Origin: Neoceratodus forsteri
Taxonomy: Eukaryota > Chordata > Ceratodontiformes > Ceratodontidae
Assembly: GCA_016271365.2 (NCBI GenBank)
Contig: CM028130.1
Location: 474,085,501 to 474,149,500 of the forward strand
Length of the DNA stretch: 64,000 bases
Reading direction: 5' to 3'
Both the position numbers and the translations under genes were made by a program. A model generated the notes under the pieces. The model did not search any database, had not been told where the DNA came from, and saw only the letters and a program-made list of their open reading frames with translations. Below are positions 46,869 to 57,889 of this stretch, in pieces. The number at the start of each line of letters is the position of its first letter. Position 1 is the stretch's first letter.

Positions 46869-46905
46869 ACTACCAAGCAGTACCTCCATGGAGGAGGGAC
46901 AGAAC

Positions 46906-47835
46906 CTACTTTGGGAATAGGATCTGAAGTACTGCTGTGCCAAACCAAGCATCACTCCTAGCCTGGATATCCAGAGAGTAATGCTTGGTGAATGTGTGGA
47001 CTGTTTTCCAGGTGGCTGCTTGACAAATTTCTAAAATAGGAATATCCCTGGCAGCAGCTAGGGAAGCAGCTGTACCTCTAGTAGAGTGTGCCCACAGGCC
47101 TGAAGGTGGGATTCTACCCAGTTTTTCATAGCGGAATTGTATACCAGAGACAATCCACCTGGCAATAGATTTTTTAGTGGCAGGTTTGCCCTTACCAACC
47201 TCTCCATAGGTGAGGAACAACTGGAGAGGCTCAAACCTGTGACCCTTGGTGCACTCTATGTAGTATCTAAGCGCCCTTTCTACATCCAAGCTGTGCAACC
47301 TCCTCTCTCCAGAGGAGGAATGGTCACTGAAGAAAACAGGGAGAGACATAGGCTGATTAAGGTGGAAATGTGAAACCACCTTAGGCAAAAACTTCCTGTT
47401 AGTCCTTAGGACCACTTTAACTCTATGGAAAGAGATGAAATCAGGCTCCACTGACAGGGCTTACAGTTCACTGATACGCCTGGCAGAGGTCCCAAACAGG
47501 AGCAGGCTCTCTAAAGGGGGGATTGGTGTGCAGCAATCCCTTGAAGAACTTACAAAAGACAGGATGGGCCGAAAGAGGGGAGGGCTTGCCTACTGACAAA
47601 AAGGCAGAAACAGCTGCCAGATGCACTTTAAGTGTAGCTGGTCTAAGCCCCAAGCCATTAAGATGAACCATATAGTCCAGGACTGTAGGCAACCCAGCAG
47701 ATTCTGGAGAAATATGCTTACTAGAGCACCAAATAGTGAACCTTTTCCATTTGGAATTGTAAGTCTTTCTGGTGGAAGGCTTTCGAGAAGCCTTAAGGAT
47801 ATCCAGAACCCATTGAGAGAGGTGCAGATCAGCAA
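46906..47835 (-). pseudogene. D3 tyrosine recombinase with internal deletion
   Basis: The N-terminal domain (LSQWVLDILKASRKPSTRKTY to LKVHLAAVSAFLSVGKP) is open. At about 47490 a segment of 104 bp present in D2 (27418-27521) is missing; it encodes the stretch before box I and its loss shifts the frame. The box I Arg codons (SARRISEL, 47475) survive out of frame, followed by a stop. The C-terminal part (47451-46906) is open and has HSTR (LWAHSTRGTAASLAA) and TFTKHYSLDI. Inactivation by the deletion is inferred. Confidence 0.88.
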
Positions 47836-49730
47836 ACTCTAACTCTTCAAGAGCCAGGCCTTGAGATTGTGAGATTTGAGGTTCGTATACCAAATCCTTC
47901 CCTGAGAGGATGTCAACAGGTTGTAATTCCTGGGAAGAGACAGGGGAAGGTAGACAGCTAAGGACAGCAACAGAGGGTATCAGGGCTGTCTGGCCCAGTC
48001 TGGGGCAATCAGAATCACTTTGCATGGTTGAGACCTGATCTTGACTAGCACTCTGAACAGGAGAGGGAAGGGGGGAAGCATACAGGAACTTCCCTTCCCA
48101 ATTCAGTACCAGAGCATCCAGGGGGACTGAGCCCAAGACTGGGGGTCTGCAGCAAAAGAGAGGAAGTTGGTGATTGTCTGGGGCTGCAAAAAGATCTATC
48201 TGTGGGGTGCCCCATCTGGAGAAAATCACTTCCAAAGCTAGGGGATCTAGGGTCCATTCGTGATGGCCTTGAGATACCCTGCTGAGAGCATCTGCTAGGA
48301 CATTGTCCTTCCCTGGGAGGTGAACTGCTATCAGAGAGGTTTGCAGGGAATAGGCCAGAGACCACAGCTTCATTGCTTCTGTTCACAAGGCCATAGACCA
48401 ATTGCCTCCTTGCTTGTTGATGTACCACATTGTGGTGGTATTGTCTGTTCTGATCTGGACCACCTTGTTCTGTACAGATTTGGAAAAGGCTTGCAGTGCC
48501 AGAAACACTGTTCTGAGTTCCAAGAGATTGATGTGAAGCAGAGATTCTTGAGGTGACCAGAGCCCTTGGGTTGTAAGATCCCCCAAGTGGGCTCCCCAGC
48601 CCAGCAGGGAGGCATCTGTGGTGAGTATTACCGAATGAGAATGAGTAACAAAAGGAACTCCCTGTCTTAAACTGTCCTGATCCCACCACCATTGCAAAGC
48701 CTGGATCAGGGTTCGAGTCACTGGGACTAGTTTGGTAAGGGAATCCCTTCTTTGGGACCAGAAGGCTCTTAAGTGGAACTGAATGTCCCTCATCTGGAAT
48801 CTTGCCCCTGGACCACTGCTGCAGAGGCTGCCATATGGCCCAGGAGCTGCAAGAAGTGCCTTGCTGGTCGAGACACCTGAAGGGTGAATGAAAAGGCCAG
48901 CTCTATAAGGGTCCTTGCCCTGCCCAAGGGAAGGAAGGCTTTTGCTCTTACTGTATTCAGCTCTGCCCCTACAAAGGTGAGAAGCTGTACTGGCTTGAGA
49001 ACTGACGTTGGAAGGTTGAGAAGGAATCCTAAGGAAGTGAGCACTTGCTGGGTTATTTGAAGATGAGACTTGACTTGGTCTGGAGACTGACCCACTATGA
49101 GCCATTTGTCCAAGTATGGAAAGATGGAGATCTTTTTTCTCCTTAGGAAAGCAACCACTACTGCCAGGAATTTTGTGAACACCCTTGGGGCTGATGTTAG
49201 GCCAAAGGGCATTGCTCTGAATTGATAGTGGCCTGAGGGCAACTCGAACCTGAGGTACTTTCTGTGGGAGCACCTGATGGGAATGTAAAAATAGACACCT
49301 TTGAGGTCCAGGGAGGCTAGCCAGTCCCCTGGCCTTAGAGAGGGCAGAATTATTCCCAGAGTCACCATTTTGAATTTAGGTTTTAAAAGGTGCTTGTTCA
49401 GATATTTTAGATCCAGGATGGGCCACCATTCTCCTGTCTTTTTTGGGGTTAGGAAGTACCTGGAGTACAATCCTTTGCCCCTGTGGAGGGTAGGAACCCT
49501 TTCTATGGCCCTGAGAGCCAAAAGGGAAGAAACCTCTGCCTCTAGGGCAAGGGTCTCTGATGGATTTGCAGGTGGAAAGGATCTGATTCTCATCTTGGGA
49601 AATTATTTGAAGCTGAGAACCAGCCCCTGACTTACTACTTCCAGGACCCACTTGTCTGATGTTAAAGACTTCCAGTCCTGGACAAAGTAAGCCAGCCTGC
49701 CCCCTACAGGTATTGGAGAATCGGCCCCGG
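47836..49730 (-). pseudogene. pol: D3 RT/RNase H/methyltransferase
   Basis: RT is open from 49593 to 48790. The active-site motif reads PYLDKWLIVG (near 49110), where D2 has YLDD, so the second catalytic Asp is Lys. RNase H follows in another frame (VILTTDASLLGWGAHLGD, 48620; HINLLELRTVFLALQAF; IRTDNTTTMWYIN; PGKDNVLADALSR, 48310). Then comes the methyltransferase-like part (QIDLFAAPDNHQLPLF; KFLYASP in place of KFLYAFP in D2). One frame (48373-47468) joins the RNase H end, MT and recombinase start without a stop, showing the original polyprotein arrangement. Confidence 0.87.
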
Positions 49731-49738
49731 CAGACCCA

Positions 49739-51374
49739 TCAGGGTGTCTGCTTGGCAGGGGCTTTAGGCTGAGGGGTGGAAGCAGGCCTGCTCATACCCT
49801 GTCTGCCTCTCCCTCTAAAGAACCCCCTCTGAGCAAAAGTGGAAGAGGAGGCATGGTCTTGGTAAAAACGCCTTTGAAAGGGCCTGCCACTGCCCCTGGA
49901 ATGCTGTCTCTGAGGATTGGCTTGCCTTTCTTTGGCCTGAGCACTCCTATAGGTGGTCCTGTACTCATCCATCTTCTTTATGTAGTTCTCTGTCTGCTCC
50001 CCAAACAAAGAATTACCAATGACAGGGAAATCCATGGCCTTAGCCTGGGTATCCTGTGATAGGCTAGTACATCTGAGCCAAGCCATCCTCTGAAGGGCCA
50101 CAGATGTAGCCATGACTCTAAATGGAACATCATTGGAGTCCACAGCAGCATGAAATTGCACCTTGGATGCCTCAATCCCATCTGCAGCCACCTGCTCCAG
50201 CTCCTTGACAAGCTGGTCAGGGGCCTGTTTAGCCAGAGCCAGCACAGTGTCCCACCTGGACTTCTGGTATCTAGCTGTGTAGGCCATATAGTTAGCTTGC
50301 CTGAGTCCCAAGGATGCTGCCATGTACAGCTTCTTTTCCATGGCATCAATCCTCCTGGAGTCCTTATCTGGGGGGTGTGAAGCCAAGGGAATATTTGCCT
50401 TATCACAGGCAGCAGCTTGCTCTACCCCAACATGGCTACATTGCTGGGAATGGAACTCCGTATCCGAGCCTGAAAGAGTATACCTCTTGTCCATTCTTCT
50501 GTCCACAGGAGGCATGGAATTAGGAGTCTTTAAAATTTTAAATGCCTGTTTCCCAAAAGATTTATGGAGGAGAATAGACAATCTCCTGGACTTTGGGATG
50601 TCCATCATCTCTACAAAATCAGGCTCCTCCTGATCCTCTACTGCTTTTTCCATTGGAAGCTGGAGGATTTCAGCCACTTTCTTGTAAAACATGAAATGGG
50701 AAGGGGACAGAAAGCCTAGGAGGGGAAACATCTGAAGGTGTGTCTGGGGAGATGTCCGGGTCAATAGGCACATCCAGACTTTCATAACCACCATCATCAT
50801 CATTATCCTCCTCCTCTCTCTCCTCCTCCTCCTCTTCCTCCTCCTCTGGTTCATAAAATTCTTCTAAAGTATAATCCGGAACCGGGGGAACCGACAGAAC
50901 CGAGCCCCTGACAGATGGTGCCGGTTCAGCCGGAACCGAAGTTAGCGATTGAACTCTCCTTATCGCTTTGGCTATTTCATCAGCGGTCGGAGAAAGAACT
51001 TGTGGATCAGAACTGGATGATTTTTCCCTTTTCTTTCTTTTCGCCGGAACCGACTCCTCAGAATCGGTTCTCCTTTTGCCAGAAGAAGTTTCGCCCTGGT
51101 CAGAGGGCACTCCTTTTGGTTCGGTTGGAACTGAACCGGGCTGGCCATCCGGGTCAGTGGACTTCTCGGCCTCCCTTTCTCTCAGTCTACCTACTCTCTT
51201 ATCCAGCGTAGCTCTGGGAAAACATTTACAAATTTGGCAGTCTGAATTGAGGTGGTCAAACCCCAGACAATAAACACAGGTGGTGTGGGGATCAGCCTTA
51301 GCAAAGGCTTCCCCACACACACTACAGTGTTGAAACCCATTGGGCCAATTTTTTTTCTTGGGTTTCTCAGACAT
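49739..51374 (-). pseudogene. gag: D3 gag-like ORF, one frameshift
   Basis: Start at 51374 (MSEKPKKKNW). The first part (to 50670) has a Cys/His cluster (CSVCGEAFAKADPHTTCVYCLGFD...CQICKC) like a zinc finger, a Lys/Arg stretch (AKRKKREKSSSS) and a Glu run (EEEEEEEE, near 50820). The second part (50854-49739) is in another frame and has SLGLRQANYMAYTARYQKS and an RG-rich end (RGFFRGRGRQGMSR). A single frameshift in the overlap 50670-50854, near the repetitive Glu tract, separates them. Best-preserved DIRS gag here. Confidence 0.8.
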
Positions 51375-54313
51375 GGCCAATCCTATCCACATCTTACCCT
51401 TTTTTCGGCAATCCACCAGGCAAGACACTCCTATCGGTTCCTGACCATGTTACGGGTCTTGGAAAAAAACGTAATTAAATCCATTTTTTTTAGAACCGAT
51501 ACGGACCGGTTACCACACTCTAATAAATTCAGTAGTTTTTTAACACTAAACTGATCAGTTCAAACCGAACCGATCCAATGTTTACAAGTTCCACACAGAA
51601 ACTAAATGCAAAACCTATCTAGTACTCACAGTACCACAGACAGAGACTTAACCGACAGGTTCAGTGGCAGAAATTTGGTCGAAACCGAGCAAAAAAATGA
51701 CACTTTAACCGACTTTTTGAAACCTAGCAAGGAGAAATCTCGGGCGACTGTTCAGTGGAGGAGTAAAGAATCTGACGGCTGGGGTTTAAACAACAGCAGA
51801 CAGAGACTTCAACCGAGCTCGAGCTCAGCATTCCATGCCCTGCATGGAAAGTTAACTCTTTGTTCTCCGGGGCAGTTCAAAGGTTGGTGATCACTGCAAT
51901 AGTCAGAATACAGCAAGACTTCATGTTGTTTGAAAGGAAATTTCCCTTAAGGAGTCGAAGGCTCTAAGGTGGTTTGGGGAGCCACCAACTGAAAATGTGT
52001 CCACTGCCATATGGACAGAGATTGGGTGGCCGGCAGTGGAGCCGGGCCAGGGAAAACCCAAATAGTGTACAAATCAGGCTGTGTACCCAAAACAGCGTGC
52101 ACGTCCAGGCTGTGTGCCTGGTGGGTTCAGAGCCTGGGGGCTGAAGTGTAGAAGAAGTGTTCTGTATCTCTTATCTGCATTACCAGGAATGTAGCCCCAT
52201 GGGGGTCTGTCTATGCTTTGTTTGTTCAGTTTGGATGTGAATAAAAGCCACACTTTAGAATCCCATTCCTGGTATTGGACATTACAGTTATTGCTTCCTG
52301 TGTTCAGATTTACTTGGGTGCCCCTGTGCAGAGTAGCCAAACCTAGGCCCCTTGTGCCGAGTAACCTAGTCCTCCCCGAACCCAGTCCCCACCAGGTACT
52401 GCTGTCAGCTTCAACATCATACCACCTGTCATTTGCAAAAAGGCAGGGGTGAAGGGCTTACAGTACTTTTTACCTTGTGACTCTGGGTCTGCCTCTTCGT
52501 GTCCAGGCATCCACCTGTCTCTGGCCGCCATCTGGCTCTGTCCCAGCCCCATTGAAGCCCCCACCGCCATCTACTCCTGCGGTTTACCCCCCACGGTGGG
52601 GCAGCAGGGAGTTCCCCCTTACTCCCCACTGACACAGGATCCAGTATCTTGGCGGTAGTGCCTCCAAGGCCAGCCAGCTCTTCAGACAGCCATCAAGCCG
52701 CTGTGACTGAATGCCACACTTTTCCCTTTTTCTCTGATGTGAGCTGGGGCGTTCAATGATGCCAATGGAAGGGGGCGCGCAAGTGTCTGCATGCAATCCT
52801 TCCCGGTGTCATGCCCCAAGCTCACCCCTGTCTTACAGTGCCAGCGCACCACCCTCCGGTCTCCACCAGAGGTCACTGGAGCGCCAAAGACTGGGAACCC
52901 TCCTCCCCCGGAGAGAGAGAGCAGTCTACGGACGTTCAATCCCTCACCTTTCCTGCTGACCCCTGGTGATCTGAGTCCGTTCCCGAACCCAGGTCGTCAG
53001 CGTGGAGCGAGGTGTGGTGTCCAGCACCTCAACCCTCAGTGCCACCGGGCCGGCGGTTATGATTGTTCTATGATATTTGTACTACAGAATGTGGTATATG
53101 ATGGTCTCCATCAGGCAGCTGTGCCATGCCCCCCCCCTCCAGGTTTTAGTGAGAATAACAGGATATATTGAACCAGGAGGTCTCTGTAATATAATTATCT
53201 CCCCTGAGACGTTGCATTTTATGGCCTTGTTTATGACCTGTGCTGCTCTGAAGCTGGGAAACTAAAATATACATTTTATGACCTGTTGCTTTCTTTGAAG
53301 TGGAAATGAAATGGGACTTTATGAGTCTGCTAGAGGATGGAGATCCCAGTCTTTTATGACGTCTTAAGAGGAAGAACATTTAATATCAACTGGTGTTAAA
53401 AAGCTATATTGCACCTAAGTGAGATATGGCAGAGCTGTATAAAATCCTTGATGTGCCCTAGGAACAGGAACTGCTCAAAGTTCAAAGAGAAGGAATTGGG
53501 AAATCACAGACTTATAATTTGGGGCATTAGTTTTTTGCTGAAGTCACAGTATTTAAAATATATCCTGACAGGAAGATCATCGTTTGTATAATTTTTATAT
53601 TCTAAAAGGAGGAGCTAGATTACATCATTGAAGAGGTGGAAACACAGCATTTTAAACTGTATTGTGTGTTTCAACTTAGTGACATTTCTTTTGTGGACTC
53701 TTAAGAAACAAGTCCTAACTAAAGCACTGTATAGAGGTAATACATTACATAGAAAAAGTCTAATTGTATTATGGTAGGAGTTTTAGTTTGTACTTGTCCT
53801 TGTTTTCTTTTAAGTAATTGTATGCTTTGTGATATAGTGTTCTGTGTTTACATTTTACATATTTTTATCCATTTTTAACTAAACTTTTCATCTGAAAAGA
53901 CTGCCTGGATGTGTCTTCAAAATTCTTTCTTTTTGCATGTGATGTATAGATGGTTAAGACTGACTAATAACTGTTCATAAGTGTGATGGTGTTACCAAAC
54001 TGGGAAAAGATAAGAATATACCTAAGGTCTTTTACAGAGTTTTAAGGGTTCATTTTGGATACCTGGTTAGGTGCCCTAAGGCAAAAGATATCTGGCATCC
54101 CCCCGAAGAGCAGATTATCTGAGCCTGTACATTTGGGTACACTAGCATAAGGTTCACAGTTTGAATCCCCCCAAAATTTGAGACTAAAGGTGATTCAGAC
54201 CCACAACCAGACAGGAGGGTTACCCTGTTCTGTTACCTGTTCACAATACTGCATTTGGAGGTTAGCACTGTGGGAGCAGAGGGCCTGACCTGCTGAGTGA
54301 ATTTGTGACAGAT

Positions 54314-54331
54314 TGGCTGGCAGTGGTGTAG
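54314..54331 (+). other. G5 primer-binding site candidate
   Basis: TGGCTGGCAGTGGTGTAG begins three bases after the 5' LTR. The tRNA was not identified. From 54332 to 54522 lies the leader, without features. Confidence 0.5.
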
Positions 54332-54522
54332 ATAAATTTGGTAACACAAGTTTTAACTGTTCAGTGTGTCAGCTTAATACCATACAGCTCACTTGCAAAA
54401 AAAGGCAGTGATTTATTTTTAAAAAGGAAACAGAACTGTATCATTTTGCTTACAGTCGAGTTCCTACCTGTTTTATTTTTTTTCTAAAGTGCAAGTTAGA
54501 GTAGCCGTAGTTAGGGAAGAAG

Positions 54523-56572
54523 ATGGTTTGCAACTACAGCAGGGACACTGTAGACTACTTGAGGCAGTTGTGCCAGGACAGAGGAATCCTGTATGAGGGG
54601 AGAGCCACCAAGCAGAACCTCATGGATGCCCTGATGGCAGCAGATGCCCAGAGCATCGAGCCACAGACTGTGACTGTAAAAGACCAAACCTTGAGCATCG
54701 AAGGGCCAGCAGCCAGTGAAGTGTCCTGATCCGGTGAGGATGACAGCAGGGTCAGTGCCAGTGAAGGGCCACAGCAGCAGGGGAAGGTCACCTGCATTCT
54801 GGAGCCAGAAGCACTCAGGCTGCAGATTGAGTTGAGCAGAATGGAGCTGGAGTTCCAGGAGAAGAGGGAGCGAGAACAGCGTGAGGTTGACCATGAAGAG
54901 CGTGAGTGCCAGAGAGCTGCAGAGGAGAAGAGGGAGCGAGAACAGAGAGAAGCAGAGTGAGAGAGATGAGCTGCAAGGGAGAAGAGGGAGCGTGAACAGT
55001 GAGAGGCAGACTGTGAGGAGCATGAGCACCAGAGGCAACAAGAACTGGAGAAGCTACGACTCCAACCACCAGCACCAGAGCAGGTAAGTGGCTTGGATTT
55101 AACTGGAACTACAGGACTGGGTTACAAATTGAATTCCAAATTGATAGCTGAATTTAAAGAGGGGGAGGATATGGATGCCTTTTTAAGTTCCCTTGAAAAA
55201 GTCTGTATTCAGGCTAAAATTCCTAGAGGGTCCTGGAGCTTCCAGCTATCCCCGCTACTTACCGGGAAAGCTCGGGATGCATTGGGTCAAATGGACAATG
55301 AGGACAATAATGATTACAGCAAACTTAAAGCTGCACTTTTAAAAAAGTTTGATTTAACTGCTGAAGCATGCAGAGCTAAATTCCGTAAGCTCAGGAGAAG
55401 CCCTGATATGAGGCTACGAGGAGCTAGCCATGAAACAATGTCAGTTTTTAAAACATTGGTGGGAAGGAATTGAAGCAAACTCTGTAGATAAAATTGAAAA
55501 TGCTTTTTTGTTAGAACCATTTTCTTGGGCATGCCCAGCAGAGTTGAAAACCTGGCTGGAGGACCGAGATCCCAAAACAGTGCAAGAGGCTGCTGAACTC
55601 TTGGACCGCTATGCCAAGAGCAGAACTGTTCTGAGAATGAATGGGGTGGGTGTGGCAGTGCAGAAAGGGAAATGCACGACTTCAGGGCAGTTAAAACCCT
55701 CACTGCCGCCACCAAAACCAGTTAGCCCCAGGTTTCCAAGAAAAGATTTCTCTGAAAAAAGAAATAAATATTGGGTTTGTAAAGAAACTGGGCATATTGC
55801 CAGACAATGTCCCAAAAGGGCAAGCAATATGCAGAATAGGGATAGGAAAGAAGTGGGTTGTTTGTGTGACCCTGGAAGCATGCCTGTAAATATGAGAGAG
55901 CACATGCACCCAGTCATGATGAATGGTGTACAGACACAAGGGTTATGGGACACAGGAGCATCCCTGACATTGGTAAAAGGGGATCTGGTAGAGCCTGGTC
56001 AGCTTATACCTAATAAATATGTCACTGTACAAGACTTTATTGATGAGGAGAAAACATTGCTCCTCGCTAGTGTTCTCCTAGACTGGGGTGAAACAGGGGG
56101 AACTTTGCAACAGGTGGCTGTAGCCAAAACATTAGCAGTTGACGTCATCCTTGGCAACAATCTCAAACAGGGAATGGTGTGTGCAGTTACCTGTAGCCAA
56201 GTGGCAAGGGGAAATTGTAGTCCCCTGGATCCCACAGAAGCCAGTGTGGAAATCCCTGGGAGGCCAATTCCCCAGCCTGTGTCTCCTGATATGGAGACTA
56301 ATGAAAAGGGCGTAGAAATTTCTCCAGTAGCAGCTAACCACAAAGCTACGAAGGGTTACTCCAAAGAGGGAGAGGTGACCCATTGTCAGAGGGTTAGGGA
56401 TGACAGTGATCCTGAGTGCCCTGATGCTAGTGCTAGGGATCCTAGTTTAGAGACTGAAGGGGCCCTGTCCTATACCTTGGGAATGTGTAAGGAGTTTGCA
56501 GCTGCTCAGAGAAGTGACCCTAGTCTAGAGAAGCTGAGGACTTGGGCAGACTCTTGTGGAGCACAGAGGTGA
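54523..56572 (+). pseudogene. gag: G5 gag and protease
   Basis: From ATG 54523 the first 40 codons (DYLRQLCQDRGILYEGRATK) resemble a SAP-type helix-turn-helix. Then comes a Glu/Arg-rich region with repeated EKREREQ, probably a coiled coil, with four in-frame TGA stops between 54727 and 55000. A capsid/SCAN-like region follows (EFKEGEDMDAFLSSLEKV, 55155; then after a frameshift at 55430-55470 AELKTWLEDRDPKTVQEAAELLDRY). The knuckle VCKETGHIARQC (55775) has Tyr at the usual first Cys. The protease site is LWDTGASLTLV (55945), then VILGNNL. Open from 55430 to 56572. Confidence 0.8.
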
Positions 56573-57765
56573 CAGTAAACATAAGGTTTATTGGGAAAAT
56601 GAACTGATGTATACTCAGGATGTGAAGACAGAGGGAGGGGTGATAGGCAGGCAGCTTATCATTTCCCAGGGATATTGTGAGCAGTTGCTGAAGATTGCAC
56701 ACAATATTTCCTTGTCTGGTCATCTGGAATTGTATGCACTATGCAGCGATTGTCCCAGAATTTGGCCCAACTTCACCCAGCAGGTGAAGGGGTATTGCAG
56801 GTCTTGTCACCGGTGCCAAGAAATAGGGAAGGCAGGTAAGAAAACCCAAGCAGCCCTAATTCCATTGCCCATAGTGAAGAAGCCATTCCAGAGGGTGGGA
56901 ATGGATATTGTGGGGCCTTTAAATACCTACAGCTCCTCCAGGAAGAGGTTCACCCTGACTGTGGTGGATTATGCCACCCAGTACCCAGAGGCAGTCGCCC
57001 TATCCTCACTGAGGACAGACAAAGTGACAGATGCCTTACTTGGGATTTTCTCACATGCTGGGTTTCTGCAGGAGGTTATCACCGATTGAGGGCGTTCCTT
57101 TATGTCGGGCCTGATGAAATGTTTGTGGGAGAAGTGTGGGGTGGTGCAGAGATGCACAACACCTTATCACCCACAAGCCAATGGGCTTGTGGAAAGATTT
57201 AACGGTACCCTGAAGTCAATGCTCCAAGCATTTGCTGAACAGCATGGGAGGGACTGGGAGAAATACCTTCTCCACCTGTTGTTTGCATACAGGGAGGTGC
57301 CCCAAGAGTCAACAGGATTTTCCCCCTTTGAACTCTTACATGGATGCCGGGTACGTGGGCCCCTATACTTGATCCGGGAGGACTGGGAAGGCAAGCATGC
57401 CACCCAGGGAACTCCCATAGTGGATTACATTCTTAAGTTTAAGGAAAGGCTGAAGGAGCTTATGGGGACAGCCCAGAGCAGCCTGGCAGCTGCCCAACAG
57501 AAACAAAAAGTGTGGTACGATGGCAGAGCCAGAGCTCACTTGTACACGGTGGGTCAGGAAGTCATGGTCATTATTCCAGTCCAGAGAGACAAGCTGCAGG
57601 CTGAGTGGGCAGTGCCGTACAAAGTAGTTAGGAAGGTAAATGACATGAACTATATCATAGAATTACCTGACAGAAGACAGACGAAAGAATGTACCATGTC
57701 AACATGATGAAGCCATATGCTAATAGGGCTGATATGGTGTTTGCAGTATGTAGTCCTGGGGGGGG
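56556..57765 (+). pseudogene. pol: G5 integrase
   Basis: The zinc-binding part has IAHNISLSGHL and CRSCHRC (56695-56820). Catalytic positions are GMDIVGPL, VITD followed by a TGA stop (57087, where G3 has TDRG) and ANGLVERFNGTL (57175). The C-terminal domain ends IIELPDRRQTKE, and a frameshift leads into YHVNMMKPY (57690), the usual integrase end. It sits upstream of RT. Apart from the stop and this frameshift it is readable throughout. Confidence 0.85.
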
Positions 57766-57889
57766 GATGGATGAAGGAGATCCCCTTCTGGACTTGCTGG
57801 AAGAAAGCATGTGGGAGTCCTCTGTGAAGGCATTAAAATTGTCTCCCCAGCTGGCCGCAGACAAGATTCAGGAAGTAAGGAGGTTTTAG

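Larger units (their letters stand above)
46322..51934 (-). mobile_element. D3: DIRS retrotransposon in S1
   Basis: A 5.6-kb element of the D2 family, beginning GAAGAAAAAATTACTC and ending CATGTTGTTTGAA, with inverted repeats of about 200 bp (46322-46530 and about 51770-51934). Its minus strand encodes gag, RT/RNase H/MT and tyrosine recombinase. It sits at GAA in S1 (GGGACT-GAA-AGGAAA). It is the innermost and so youngest layer of its nest, and it has the longest DIRS open frames in the window. Confidence 0.92.
45278..52462 (+). repeat. S1: solo LTR in R2, split by D3
   Basis: Runs from TGTAACCCCCATG to GGGCTTACA, flanked by GTAC on both sides (45274-45277 and 52463-52466). About 1.57 kb once D3 is removed. 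AATAAA at 52240 suggests plus orientation. It is a different family from the G2 LTR although the ends are alike. No internal element remains. Confidence 0.8.
45256..53054 (-). mobile_element. R2: poly(A) retroposon in the G5 LTR
   Basis: Flanked by a perfect 10-bp duplication, GGTTATGATT (45246-45255 and 53055-53064). Plus-strand poly(T) at 45257-45268 marks its 3' tail. Without the inserted S1 it is about 610 bp. The last 150 bp (52900-53054) closely match R1 (GTGGTGTCCAGCACCTCAAC), and both end within a few bases of the same point, which suggests a real 5' end and not random truncation. The frames inside are short. Confidence 0.8.
45228..54310 (+). repeat. G5 5' LTR, split near its start
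   Basis: The first 28 bp (45228-45255) and the remainder (from 53055, including the target repeat) match the 3' LTR at 59459-60725. Everything between is nested insertion. The LTR ends TTTGTGACA at 54310. Confidence 0.88.
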
